Assembly (NCBI GenBank): GCA_900317765.1
Contig: ONID01000020.1
Coordinates: 1 to 32,321 of the forward strand
Direction of reading: 5' to 3'
Source: an uncultured Eubacteriales bacterium
Lineage (GTDB): Bacteria > Bacillota > Clostridia > Oscillospirales > Acutalibacteraceae
DNA length: 32,321 bases
Made by a program: the position numbers and the translations under genes. Shown in pieces: positions 14,627 through 22,336 of the stretch. Within the stretch, counting starts at the first letter, position 1, and every line of letters starts with the position of its first letter. The notes under the pieces were generated by a model, which did not search any database, was not told where the DNA came from, and saw only the letters and a list, made by a program, of their open reading frames with translations.

Positions 14627-15121
14627 TCAATTCTTTCTGAACTGATTAAAATCAGGGGTATTTGTGATTATTCCCTTCGGAGTAATCTCTATCAAACCGT
14701 AGGACGGCTTGCTGCCATCACGCGGATAAGCAATCGAACCTGGATTCAGTACATATATTCCGTCGTGATAATAATTGTACGGCACATGGGTATGCCCGAA
14801 CAGTGCGATCTTCGCCCCTATTTTGCGGGAATATCCTACCAGTGCATTCACCCCGTACTTGACACCGTGTGCGTGACCGTGTGTGAGAAGAATGCCTGTG
14901 TCCTGCAATATTACCAATCGCTCCGCCGGCATGTCGCTGCTGAAATCGCAGTTTCCCTTGACACAATAGAACTGCTTTTCCGGGAAAATCTTATCCATTC
15001 CCTTTATATCAAAAAGCACATCTCCCAGAAAAAGCACAGCTTCCGTGTCCGGGTGCTGTTCTATACATTTCTGCACAAGATCGCGCCGACCGTGGCTGTC
15101 GGACATAACCAGTATCTTCAT
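14627..15121 (-). CDS. YfcE-type metallophosphoesterase
   Basis: This 164-residue protein has the full motif set of the YfcE/MJ0936 family: MSDSHG (Asp8, His10), LGDVLFD, KGNCDF (GNCD in place of GNHE, as usual for this family), THGHAHG and GHTH. These residues hold two metal ions, typically Mn, and hydrolyse phosphodiesters such as bis-p-nitrophenyl phosphate in vitro; the natural substrate is not known. I chose the ATG at 15121 because AAAGGAG lies upstream and the motif starts immediately. An upstream frame from 15154 has no support. It is divergent from the three small genes at 15219. Confidence 0.93.
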   Translation of the reverse strand: MKILVMSDSHGRRDLVQKCIEQHPDTEAVLFLGDVLFDIKGMDKIFPEKQFYCVKGNCDFSSDMPAERLVILQDTGILLTHGHAHGVKYGVNALVGYSRKIGAKIALFGHTHVPYNYYHDGIYVLNPGSIAYPRDGSKPSYGLIEITPKGIITNTPDFNQFRKN

Positions 15122-15218
15122 ATTTGATAAACTCCTTTCCGGGTAATGTAACAATTCTCTTCATCTATGAATAATATGCATAAAGAAACATATATTTTAC
15201 AAAGGACAGTGACGTTTT

Positions 15219-15455
15219 ATGCAAAATAAGAGTGACAAACTGAACAGACTGCTTGAAGAAACCTGTGCAGGCAACGAAGCCTCCGAAAAAATCCGCAGAG
15301 CTGCCCGGGAAAATCCTGCCGTCGCGCAGGCTCTCAGCAGACTGACGGAAAGTGATATTGCCGGAATAAGCGCCATATTGAACGACAAACAGGCACTCAA
15401 GCACATCATGTCCACGCCAAAGGCGCAGGCACTGCTCAAAAAATTCAAAGGCTGA
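15219..15455 (+). CDS. Small conserved-looking protein, first of a three-gene operon
   Basis: A 78-residue soluble protein without a domain I can name. It is predicted to be all helical, with regular Leu/Ala spacing (LSRLTESDIAGISAILNDKQ, then LKHIMSTPKAQALLKKFKG). The end has a Leu/Lys amphipathic pattern. AAAGGA lies 13 bases before the ATG. The next gene starts 15 bases after its stop, so the three genes 15219-16153 form one compact operon. The segment after residue 40 resembles the helical repeat in the start of the next protein (LNDPASMEKLRETARQL), which suggests distant paralogues that could pair. Confidence 0.8.
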   Translation: MQNKSDKLNRLLEETCAGNEASEKIRRAARENPAVAQALSRLTESDIAGISAILNDKQALKHIMSTPKAQALLKKFKG

Positions 15456-15469
15456 GGAGGAAACCGCAT

Positions 15470-15835
15470 ATGGAAAACCTGAACGATCTGCTCGGATCGG
15501 TGCTGAACGATCCTGCTTCAATGGAAAAACTCCGTGAAACAGCCCGTCAGCTCGGTCTGGATACTTCCGAAGGCAGTTCAGCCAGCGAAGAACACGGCGC
15601 AATCTCTCAAAGATCGTCAGAAGGCTTTTCCGGACTGATGCCTGCGATCAATAAACTGGCGCCGCTGCTCGGAAAGCTGAATGAAGAAGACGATATGACC
15701 CGGCTCATCCATGCGCTGAAGCCTTATCTGAGCGGTGCAAGACTGAAAAGAGCCGAAGAAGCGGACAGAATCGTGTCCATCATGAGGGTAATTCCTCTTC
15801 TCAGACAATCCCGTCAGGAAGAACAGCAGATGTGA
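15470..15835 (+). CDS. Small helical protein, second of a three-gene operon
   Basis: A 121-residue protein with two helical segments joined by a Ser/Glu-rich linker (about residues 34-50). The first begins MENLNDLLGSVLNDPASME; the second runs LMPAINKLAPLLGKLNEEDD and continues to a basic tail (LKRAEEADRIVSIMRVIPLL). No signal peptide or known domain. GGAGGAAAC precedes the ATG. It lies between two other small genes with gaps of 14 and 9 bases. Leu-rich, alternating-charge helices fit an adaptor or coiled-coil protein. I know no function. Confidence 0.82.
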   Translation: MENLNDLLGSVLNDPASMEKLRETARQLGLDTSEGSSASEEHGAISQRSSEGFSGLMPAINKLAPLLGKLNEEDDMTRLIHALKPYLSGARLKRAEEADRIVSIMRVIPLLRQSRQEEQQM

Positions 15836-15844
15836 GGTGATGAT

Positions 15845-16153
15845 ATGCAGCAATTTGAAAGCTTTGCGCAAATGCAGCGAGATGCAGCCATGCGAGTCAT
15901 GGAAATGCAGCGAAGGGCGCAGACTGCCGTGCGGAATACGGAACCGATGAACGGGCAGATCGCCGAAGACTGTCCTCTTTGCGAACCCGAAACGGAGCAG
16001 AATATCTCTCCAAAGGAGCAACACGAGAACATTAAACCCGAAATCTCGCAGGAAGAAACCGAAAGAGCGCTCATCACCGCCATATTGCTCCTTCTGATGA
16101 GAGAAAACGCAGACGAACGTCTGATTTTCGCTTTGCTTTATATTCTGCTTTGA
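15845..16153 (+). CDS. Small protein with hydrophobic Leu-rich tail, third of a three-gene operon
   Basis: A 102-residue protein. Its N-terminus is Met/Gln-rich and amphipathic (FAQMQRDAAMRVMEMQRRAQ), followed by a polar linker with CPLC. The C-terminus is a Leu-rich block (ALITAILLLLMRENADERLI followed by FALLYILL) broken by one charged turn, more like a membrane-associated helical hairpin than a true transmembrane pass. GTGAGGTGATG precedes the ATG. Its stop is only 3 bases from the stop of the convergent 658-residue gene, so no terminator fits between them. Function unknown. Confidence 0.82.
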   Translation: MQQFESFAQMQRDAAMRVMEMQRRAQTAVRNTEPMNGQIAEDCPLCEPETEQNISPKEQHENIKPEISQEETERALITAILLLLMRENADERLIFALLYILL

Positions 16154-16156
16154 TAC

Positions 16157-18133
16157 TTAATATCTCCATATATGACGGCGAAGCAGCAGCATCCGAATCA
16201 ACGTGCAGGTAACCGTCAGCACAAAACCAAAAACCAGCGACAGAACAAGAGCCGTTCTCACGTCGTGGACCGGGAGATACCGGCTTACCTCAAAATATCT
16301 GTTGCACACCACATAGACGCCCATCAGCAAGGCTGAAATATACAGTCCCAAGGGAAGAAACTTCATAAATGTGCCGCCTGTCGTTATCATGTTTTTATAC
16401 CTGACCGACGACTTGCGGCGTTTTTTACGGTACCATCGAGGCATCGCCTTTCCTTTGAACGCCTGAAGAGCGACCTCCGCAAATTTAAGCAGTTCATTAG
16501 CTGTGTCAAATGTCTGGCTTTCGCCTGACATGCCTTCAAATACGTCAATATTTATCTCTGCGCTTTCGTCATCATAGGCGCCTCCAAGCTCGGCGTATTT
16601 TGTGTTCCGATCAGAGACATAGGCGCAGTCTTCCGCAGTCGTACTCTCAAAAGGCATGCCTGATGCAAAGAACTCCGCGTTTTTTCGTTTTCCACGACGT
16701 TCAAGTTTTTTGACCGCCGCCGAAAGTGAAAAATAATATGTCAGCACACCGTTTACCGTGCGCTTATTGATATTGGATGTCAGAACGCTGATATACTCGC
16801 CTTTCTTTCCCCTCCGTCTGCGGTAATGGGGATAATCGCCTGTAAAGCCGTTTTGCATCAGCACAGGCTCTATGATGGAACGCATTTTTTCCTCGGCGTC
16901 GGAGTAGGTGCCGTATATTCTGCTTTTTCCGTCAAATGCAGAGGTACATTCGAGCATCCTCTTGATGATTCTGTCGTAGAATTCCCGGACAGAGTCATCG
17001 CGTTCTTTAGCGCGAAGCTGTCCCGCAAATTTCCACAGTTCGGAAGCGACAGCTTCTACGTCATCATCGCCCCAAGCGTCCACCGACTCTTTGAGAATTT
17101 CGTAAAGATCCTGTTGACCTGTCTCTTCAAAGAGTTTCTCGTAAAGACCGAATCTGTAACGGTTACCCAACAGTTCCAGCACCTTGTTGGGAATGGCTAT
17201 TTCAGAAGGGGAATGACCTCCGTCGGTCAGCATATCCACATCAGCCATCTGATATGTCACGCGCAGTATTTTGGCCAGCGGAAGAAGTTCCTGTTCTTTT
17301 TCCGACATGGAAATGCTGCCAAGGGACTGTTCCTTATTGACAGCCTCGCTGCACCAGTCCTCAATAAAGCCGTGACCGCATTTGCCGAAATCACGAAGGC
17401 ACTTTCCGTAATCAAACAGCGACAGACGAAGCACAGGGCATCCGCATTTAAATGTGAGCCTTACCCAGTTGCGGTTCTGAAGAGCGCGAAGTTCCATGTC
17501 GTCGGTTCCGAATTCCACGTTTACCACAAAGCTGAATTCAAATCCGGAGTCGGTATGCTCGGCTTCAATGCAGAAAAGCATGCCGACCAGCGGGAATGTT
17601 CCTTCAAAGGCGGACGAAACATCGGGAAAGAAAAGCGAAGCCTTCCCCCAGAATCGCTCGGTCAGATTGAGCAGCAATCCTCCGTCTTCCTGTATAATGG
17701 AGATATTCTGCCACATCATGTTGGTCGAACAGCTTCGCAGCAGCTCGCCTGCTGCCCGATCCATGTAATTGGCGGCGTCATTGAGGCTGTATTGGCTGCG
17801 CTCCACAGCCAGTGAATTGACTTTGTGCAGTTCCTCCAGCCATTTCATGAAAGGGAGCAGATCATTCAGATTGTCAGCCCTCACAGGGTTTTCCGACAGG
17901 TTTTTTATATCGTCATTCAGATATTCTTCTACATCCACAGTGTTGTCCTGTGTCAGCCTGCGTATGGCACGGTTGATGCCGGCGGCAATTTTGGCACGGG
18001 TACGGAAGCTCTGCTCACAGATGAGCCGTACGGTTTCCTTTGCATTCATATCATTGGACGGTGAAAAAATCGGATGCATTCCCGAGAATATTTCGGCAAT
18101 TCCCATTCTCTTGCGGTCGATATAGTATCTCAT
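16157..18133 (-). CDS. Large protein with C-terminal membrane anchor, unknown function
   Basis: I do not recognise this 658-residue protein. About 570 N-terminal residues look soluble and mixed alpha/beta, and the C-terminal 90 residues contain two hydrophobic helices at about 595-613 and 628-650. The polar link between them means both termini stay on one side, probably the cytoplasm. The stretch before the helices is very basic (RWYRKKRRKSSVRYK), as expected for a cytoplasmic side by the positive-inside rule. Other basic clusters are YRRRRGKKGEY and ERRGKRKNAEFF. Two acidic segments flank them. GGGGGAGAG lies upstream of the ATG. It follows the YhfC-like gene on the same strand after 71 bases and may share its transcript. 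Confidence 0.82.
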   Translation of the reverse strand: MRYYIDRKRMGIAEIFSGMHPIFSPSNDMNAKETVRLICEQSFRTRAKIAAGINRAIRRLTQDNTVDVEEYLNDDIKNLSENPVRADNLNDLLPFMKWLEELHKVNSLAVERSQYSLNDAANYMDRAAGELLRSCSTNMMWQNISIIQEDGGLLLNLTERFWGKASLFFPDVSSAFEGTFPLVGMLFCIEAEHTDSGFEFSFVVNVEFGTDDMELRALQNRNWVRLTFKCGCPVLRLSLFDYGKCLRDFGKCGHGFIEDWCSEAVNKEQSLGSISMSEKEQELLPLAKILRVTYQMADVDMLTDGGHSPSEIAIPNKVLELLGNRYRFGLYEKLFEETGQQDLYEILKESVDAWGDDDVEAVASELWKFAGQLRAKERDDSVREFYDRIIKRMLECTSAFDGKSRIYGTYSDAEEKMRSIIEPVLMQNGFTGDYPHYRRRRGKKGEYISVLTSNINKRTVNGVLTYYFSLSAAVKKLERRGKRKNAEFFASGMPFESTTAEDCAYVSDRNTKYAELGGAYDDESAEINIDVFEGMSGESQTFDTANELLKFAEVALQAFKGKAMPRWYRKKRRKSSVRYKNMITTGGTFMKFLPLGLYISALLMGVYVVCNRYFEVSRYLPVHDVRTALVLSLVFGFVLTVTCTLIRMLLLRRHIWRY

Positions 18134-18204
18134 GATAAAAATCTCTCCCCCTCTCCCAATTATCAGCCAACACTTTTCATTTTCGTCTTAAAAGAACGCT
18201 TGCT

Positions 18205-19071
18205 TTATTTATCCTGTTCTGCCTGCTTCTTTTCACTGATGGCGTCCTCGCTGTCGATAAAGTTTTTGCGGCAGAATATCGCAGCAGCCCAGACGGTGAC
18301 CAGTATCACAGCCATGACAAAATAAGAAATCCATGATCCTTTTTCCACATGGAAACGGTTGAAAATATCCGGCAGAGTGATGAGCAGTCTCATGACATAA
18401 GCAAACGCTATCAGGATGAATTTTTCGGTTTTTCTCACGGCAAGCCACAGCACGATCATCAAAGCCGCAAATACCGCCACCGCCCACAGGCAATTGACGA
18501 TAAAGGTAATATAGTAACTGACTGGCTCACTGCAGAGCTTGACCATCTCTTTATATACGCTTTCATTGATCAGGTTGGTCGCGCTGACGGTATTTGACGC
18601 ACTGACATAATCGGCGTCGCTGACAATCAGATAGTTTTCCGAACGGCTTCTGATGTCCAGCAGCGTCAGAAAATACATGACAGCAATAATACCGGTTGAA
18701 AGGACGTTGGATAACGTAGAGTATCCAAGCGAATACATCATTGAATCACCTGTCGTCCTGAGATTATCTTTTCCGAACCGCTTCATAATAAAGTAGTTGA
18801 TTGCAATAAATGCGGCAGGAGAAAGCACTGCTGCATAAAACAGATAGATAATACTGTTGGTATTGATATTGCTGATGGCATCGAGTATCATGACAATAAT
18901 GGTATCCGCAACCACATTGCTTACGAGATAAGCAGCTCCGCCGATCAGCAGCGTTTTCACCTTGCCGTCTGCGAAGCGATACAGCACGTAAAACAGCGCA
19001 AAAGGCAAAACAAAACAAATCAAAATAATCATGACGAGTGATACGAGGGCACCCATTGAAACCTGAAGCAT
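18205..19071 (-). CDS. YhfC-like integral membrane protein lacking protease motifs
   Basis: A 288-residue protein with about seven to eight hydrophobic helices. The layout (short hydrophobic N-terminus, LPFALFYVLYRFADGKVKTL, then a helix with NYFIMKRFGKDN and YSLGYSTLSNVL) resembles the YhfC family of membrane proteins related to CAAX proteases. At the positions where that family has EE(T/x)xR and HGxxE, this protein has AFIAINYF and YSTLSN, so the presumed catalytic Glu and His are missing. Activity as a protease is therefore unlikely; a binding or immunity-like role is possible. GGAGGA precedes the ATG. The C-terminal tail is acidic and soluble. The family call is tentative. Confidence 0.6.
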   Translation of the reverse strand: MLQVSMGALVSLVMIILICFVLPFALFYVLYRFADGKVKTLLIGGAAYLVSNVVADTIIVMILDAISNINTNSIIYLFYAAVLSPAAFIAINYFIMKRFGKDNLRTTGDSMMYSLGYSTLSNVLSTGIIAVMYFLTLLDIRSRSENYLIVSDADYVSASNTVSATNLINESVYKEMVKLCSEPVSYYITFIVNCLWAVAVFAALMIVLWLAVRKTEKFILIAFAYVMRLLITLPDIFNRFHVEKGSWISYFVMAVILVTVWAAAIFCRKNFIDSEDAISEKKQAEQDK

Positions 19072-19132
19072 TTTTCAGTCCTCCGATTAAAACATAATAT
19101 TGGTATTAGATTTTACAATCTGTTATATTTCA

Positions 19133-19191
19133 GCGGATGATCCGCAAAACATAAAAATGTGAAAAAGTATTAAATTCAATACCCCGTATTG
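19133..19191. promoter_or_regulatory. Palindromes in the divergent intergenic region
   Basis: Between the divergent YhfC-like and Nudix genes (19072-19320) two short palindromes stand out: GCGGAT-G-ATCCGC (19133-19145) and CAATAC-CCC-GTATTG (19177-19191), the latter extendable with ATTC/GAAT. They are candidates for operators or RNA hairpins. The rest of the gap is A/T-rich. Confidence 0.4.
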
Positions 19192-19251
19192 TGAATATCT
19201 TTAAATTTTTATCTTAAAATTTAAAATACTGAAAATTCTGTCATTCTCATA

Positions 19252-19279
19252 TTGTAATTTTCGCCGAATGTAGTAAAAT
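19252..19279 (+). promoter_or_regulatory. Candidate promoter of the Nudix gene
   Basis: TTGTAA, 16 bases, TAAAAT on the plus strand, 40-45 bases before the start codon. Confidence 0.5.
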
Positions 19280-19320
19280 AGTAACTATAGTGCGAAATAA
19301 AAATGAATGGAGGGTATGTT

Positions 19321-20049
19321 TTGCTTGGAAATATGATAAATGTGCAGATTGATTGTGAATTATTTCATACAGGAAGCTACTGCGGCAGAGAATACGCGGT
19401 ACATTCCGGAGTATCGTCTGACAACGGCAGCGTGCTGCACAATATTTTGATTTTCAGCCCGGACAAGCCGCTTGAAAAGACATTGGTCAAAGTGCGTGTT
19501 ATGGCTGTCACTGAGCTCAAAGGCAGAATATATTACATATGCGCCGAAGAAGAAAACATCATCTATGAACCTCTTATACGGGAAGTGCTAACAGGTCGCA
19601 AAGATTTCTCACCCGGCCGCATTACCTGTCTTTTTGAAAAATCCTGCGGTGCGGTGATCTTCCGTCGGCACAGCGGGAATCTCGAATACCTGCTGATCAA
19701 AAACCGCAAGGGTAACAATTGGGGATTTCCCAAGGGGCATATGGAGATACACGAAGACGAGAGGCAAACCGCTGTGCGTGAGGTGCGCGAAGAAACCGGA
19801 CTGAATATCCAGCCGCTTGAGGGCTTCCGGACAATCAGTGAGTACCATCCCAAGGGAAGAATCACCAAACAGGTGATATTCTTCGTTGCAGAGATGCCTG
19901 TAGAGGACATTGTGATTCAAAAATCCGAGATTGAGCGCTTCATCTGGGCTGATTACAGCCTTGCTGTCAAGACCTTCCGGTTCAACAACGACAAAAAAGT
20001 TCTCAGTCAGGCAAGAAGCTGGATTACTCAAAACCTTTCTATTAAATAA
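19321..20049 (+). CDS. Nudix hydrolase with N-terminal extra domain
   Basis: The C-terminal 130 residues hold a Nudix domain. The box (G139 to about residue 161) reads GHMEIHE, seven residues, REVREETGL and fits GX5EX7REUXEEXGU fully. Nudix enzymes cleave nucleoside diphosphates linked to another group; WGFPKGH matches the family's usual lead-in. The first 100 residues are a separate beta-rich unit (VQIDCELFHTGSYCGREYAV, then ILIFSPDKPLEKTLVKVRVM) that resembles the small pyrophosphatase-like proteins of Firmicutes, without obvious acidic metal ligands; that link is my inference. I prefer the TTG at 19321 since GGAGGG lies six bases upstream; an ATG at 19303 precedes that site. A terminator follows. 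Confidence 0.88.
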   Translation: MLGNMINVQIDCELFHTGSYCGREYAVHSGVSSDNGSVLHNILIFSPDKPLEKTLVKVRVMAVTELKGRIYYICAEEENIIYEPLIREVLTGRKDFSPGRITCLFEKSCGAVIFRRHSGNLEYLLIKNRKGNNWGFPKGHMEIHEDERQTAVREVREETGLNIQPLEGFRTISEYHPKGRITKQVIFFVAEMPVEDIVIQKSEIERFIWADYSLAVKTFRFNNDKKVLSQARSWITQNLSIK

Positions 20050-20080
20050 CAAACTCTCAGTATTACAATTATATATTCAC

Positions 20081-20126
20081 AAAGCCGCGCTGTCAACCTT
20101 TAAATTGCTGACAGCGCGGCTTTTTT
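20081..20126 (+). terminator. Rho-independent terminator of the Nudix gene
   Basis: AGCCGCGCTGTCA (20083-20095) pairs perfectly with TGACAGCGCGGCT (20109-20121), followed by TTTTT. On the minus strand only TTT follows, so it may act weakly for the convergent XRE gene too. Confidence 0.93.
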
Positions 20127-20147
20127 ACTTTTATTATCTGAATCTAA

Positions 20148-20405
20148 TTACTCATCGCTCAGATTTTCATCGAAAAGCGTAGGCAGTTCCACGTCAAATA
20201 CTTTTGCAAGTGCCTGCACCTCAATATCGGTCACAAAGCGCTGACCGGACTCAATACGCTGTATGGCATTTTTATCAAGATCGTAGCCCATCAGCTGCAT
20301 ACGCTCGGCAAGCTCACGCTGTGAAATATTGAGCTTTTTGCGCATTGCGGCAACATTTTTGCCGCATACGTTGTTTTTTCCGTCGAACGATTTGTTGATA
20401 AACAT
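20148..20405 (-). CDS. XRE-family helix-turn-helix regulator
   Basis: An 85-residue DNA-binding protein. The HTH lies at about 17-70: NVAAMRKKLNISQRELAERM, then YDLDKNAIQRIESGQRFVTD and a last helix VQALAKVFDVEL. There is no extra sensor domain. GGGGG lies six bases before the ATG. It is transcribed away from PrmA, in a gap with its own promoter and inverted-repeat operator. The target genes are unknown; self-regulation is likely. A small regulator of this type may act on the neighbouring stress or phage-defence genes, but none are adjacent. Confidence 0.92.
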   Translation of the reverse strand: MFINKSFDGKNNVCGKNVAAMRKKLNISQRELAERMQLMGYDLDKNAIQRIESGQRFVTDIEVQALAKVFDVELPTLFDENLSDE

Positions 20406-20407
20406 AT

Positions 20408-20457
20408 AAATCCCCCTATATATCTGTCGTATACATTATACCGAATATCGGGGATTT
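20408..20457. promoter_or_regulatory. Promoter with flanking inverted repeat upstream of the XRE gene
   Basis: A TATAAT -10 box lies on the minus strand (20432-20437), without a good -35 box. It is flanked by AAATCCCCCTATAT (20408-20421) and its inverse ATATCGGGGATTT (20445-20457), with one or two mismatches. Arms on both sides of the -10 box and over the ribosome site fit an autoregulation operator. Confidence 0.5.
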
Positions 20458-20521
20458 TGTGACACTCACCAAATGTCAAGAACGGCTAACACTTAAAATT
20501 CAAGTAAATTCGTCATTTTGG

Positions 20522-21496
20522 TCAGTTTTTCTTAGCCGTAATGCACAGCCAGTCGCTTTGATCATATATGTCGATGATCTCAAATCCAGCCTCTGTGATA
20601 GCTGCCTTCACTTCATCGCCTCTCGGTCCGATGATGCCCGAAGTGATGAATATGCCGCCCTTCCGTGTCTGAGAAAACGCTGTGCGGCTCATGGCGATAA
20701 TCACGTCTGCCACGATATTTGCGACAACCACGTCATAATCCCCACCTATTTTCTCCCGCAGAGCTTCGTCGTCAATGACGTTGCCCACCAGTACATGGTA
20801 CCGATCCGGAGAAATTCCGTTCATGGAGAGATTTTCCATTGCCGTTGCGGGCGCAGCGGGATCGATGTCCACTGCCACTGCGCTGTCCGCTCCTAACAGC
20901 AGCGAAAGGATCGAAAGAATTCCGCTTCCGCAGCCAAGATCGAGAACCCTGTCCCCTTTCTGTACGTATTTTTCCAGCTCCATCATACATAGCTGTGTCG
21001 AATGGTGCGTTCCCGTGCCGAACAGATGACCGGGATTCATGCTCAGAACCACCTTGTCCTGCATATCCTTTTCATCAATCTGTTCCCACTCGGGTTTAAT
21101 CAGTAATTTTCTTCCTAAATTAAACGGTTTGTAATATTGTTTCCAGTTGTTTGCCCAATCTTCCTCGTTGATTCCGCTCAGTTCAATCTCCAGTCTGCCG
21201 AATTTTCCGTCTTTGTCGATCGACTTGAGCTCTGCGACCGTTGAACGAATGTGGGACAGCATTTCCCGTCCGTCAGCGTCATCTGTCAGATAGACTGTCA
21301 CACATGTTTCACATGTCTTGAGCGGTTCGAGCGATTCGTCTATATAGTCCCAGTACTGCGTTTCATTCTCGATGAAATCATTGAAATCGGCTGCATCTTT
21401 GATCTGAACTCCGTTAAGACCGACTGCGTACAGTCTGCCGCAAAGCGGCTCAATGCCATCCGTCGTTGTATATATGTTGGTTTCTATCCATTGCAT
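20522..21496 (-). CDS. prmA: Ribosomal protein L11 methyltransferase
   Basis: A 324-residue protein with the PrmA two-domain layout: an N-terminal substrate domain of about 130 residues and a C-terminal Rossmann methyltransferase. The segment MNPGHLFGTGTH (153-164) corresponds to the conserved PrmA loop, although DPG is NPG here. VLDLGCGSG (184-192) is motif I, AVDIDP binds the S-adenosylmethionine ribose, and VVANIVADVI is motif IV. It trimethylates several lysines and the N-terminus of ribosomal protein L11. GGATG precedes the ATG. The RnfA-like gene lies 82 bases upstream on the same strand. Confidence 0.95.
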   Translation of the reverse strand: MQWIETNIYTTTDGIEPLCGRLYAVGLNGVQIKDAADFNDFIENETQYWDYIDESLEPLKTCETCVTVYLTDDADGREMLSHIRSTVAELKSIDKDGKFGRLEIELSGINEEDWANNWKQYYKPFNLGRKLLIKPEWEQIDEKDMQDKVVLSMNPGHLFGTGTHHSTQLCMMELEKYVQKGDRVLDLGCGSGILSILSLLLGADSAVAVDIDPAAPATAMENLSMNGISPDRYHVLVGNVIDDEALREKIGGDYDVVVANIVADVIIAMSRTAFSQTRKGGIFITSGIIGPRGDEVKAAITEAGFEIIDIYDQSDWLCITAKKN

Positions 21497-21578
21497 GTTT
21501 TATCGTCATCCTTTTTATTGATTATTTTATAATATATATATTCCAAATTGTAATATATATTTAATAAATTACAATTTC

Positions 21579-22154
21579 TCATAAAAACGCACAGAATCCA
21601 AGAGAGAGTATTCCAATGTATATGAGCATGATCGGCATTCCGCGGAATGGCTTTGGTATGTCCGGTCGATCAAGAATTGCCATGCCGTTCTTGATAATGA
21701 CGATTCCCAGTCCCAACCCCAGCGCGGAACCTATTCCGCAGCCCAGAGCAGAATACCAGTTGGGGATACCGGATGAGAGTGCGGACAACGGCAGCCCTAT
21801 GACAATGGAATTGATCAGCGCGTGCGGCAATATATCTTTCCACTTGTCGTGCACCTCAGGTTTAAATCGTGCCAATAAACGATCGGTCTGAAAATACAGC
21901 ATGGAGCAGATCAGCGAGTGCATAAGCGCAAACAGTACATATCCGTCCATATCTTTGACAAATCTCGAAAGCAGCCACATCAGCATAATGCCTGCTGTGG
22001 ACCAGCAGCCCACCAGCAGCAGGAGCTTGGGCAAGGATCGCCTGTGCTTCATTGCCGTCATTATGTCACTCATTCCAATCGCTTTGCCGAGAAGGATGTT
22101 CTGCGCAAACACCGCCATCAGTATATAGGATAAAAATTCACCTAAGTATTTCAA
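21579..22154 (-). CDS. RnfA-like integral membrane protein (stand-alone)
   Basis: A 191-residue membrane protein with six hydrophobic helices. It starts near AQNILLGKAIGM and ends with LDRPDIPKPFRGMPIMLIYI and GILSLGFCAF, which closely match the RnfA/NqrE pattern (VLxxxLG at the start; DVPKxFRGxPIxLI, GLxxLxFxGF at the end). RnfA and NqrE are membrane subunits of ferredoxin- or quinone-linked sodium pumps. No other rnf gene (rnfBCDGE) is in the window, so it cannot be assigned to that complex here; it may be an orphan paralogue. The start is TTG at 22154 with AGGAGG seven bases upstream. PrmA follows downstream. Confidence 0.82.
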   Translation of the reverse strand: MKYLGEFLSYILMAVFAQNILLGKAIGMSDIMTAMKHRRSLPKLLLLVGCWSTAGIMLMWLLSRFVKDMDGYVLFALMHSLICSMLYFQTDRLLARFKPEVHDKWKDILPHALINSIVIGLPLSALSSGIPNWYSALGCGIGSALGLGLGIVIIKNGMAILDRPDIPKPFRGMPIMLIYIGILSLGFCAFL

Positions 22155-22253
22155 TAAACTTCCTCCTGTGAATGTATATGGAAATACAAACGTTTCCTCA
22201 TGTTAATTATATCATATCTTTCTCAATAAATCCACTTTTTCCTATATTTCAAG

Positions 22254-22302
22254 ATAAAAAATTCACCGTTCTTCTGCCAATACGAGAAAAACGGTGAATT
22301 TT
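22254..22302 (-). terminator. Terminator downstream of thiT
   Basis: On the minus strand AAAATTCACCGTT pairs with AACGGTGAATTTT around a 19-base loop, followed by TTTTTATC. It separates thiT and its tail from the RnfA-like gene. Confidence 0.85.
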
Positions 22303-22336
22303 ACTTCTCAGTGATTATTCATTATGCTAAGGAACT

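Noticed and set aside
16826-17815. Long plus-strand reading frame of 329 codons
   Set aside because: It lies antisense within the 658-residue gene, has no ribosome site, and its protein shows no coherent domain.
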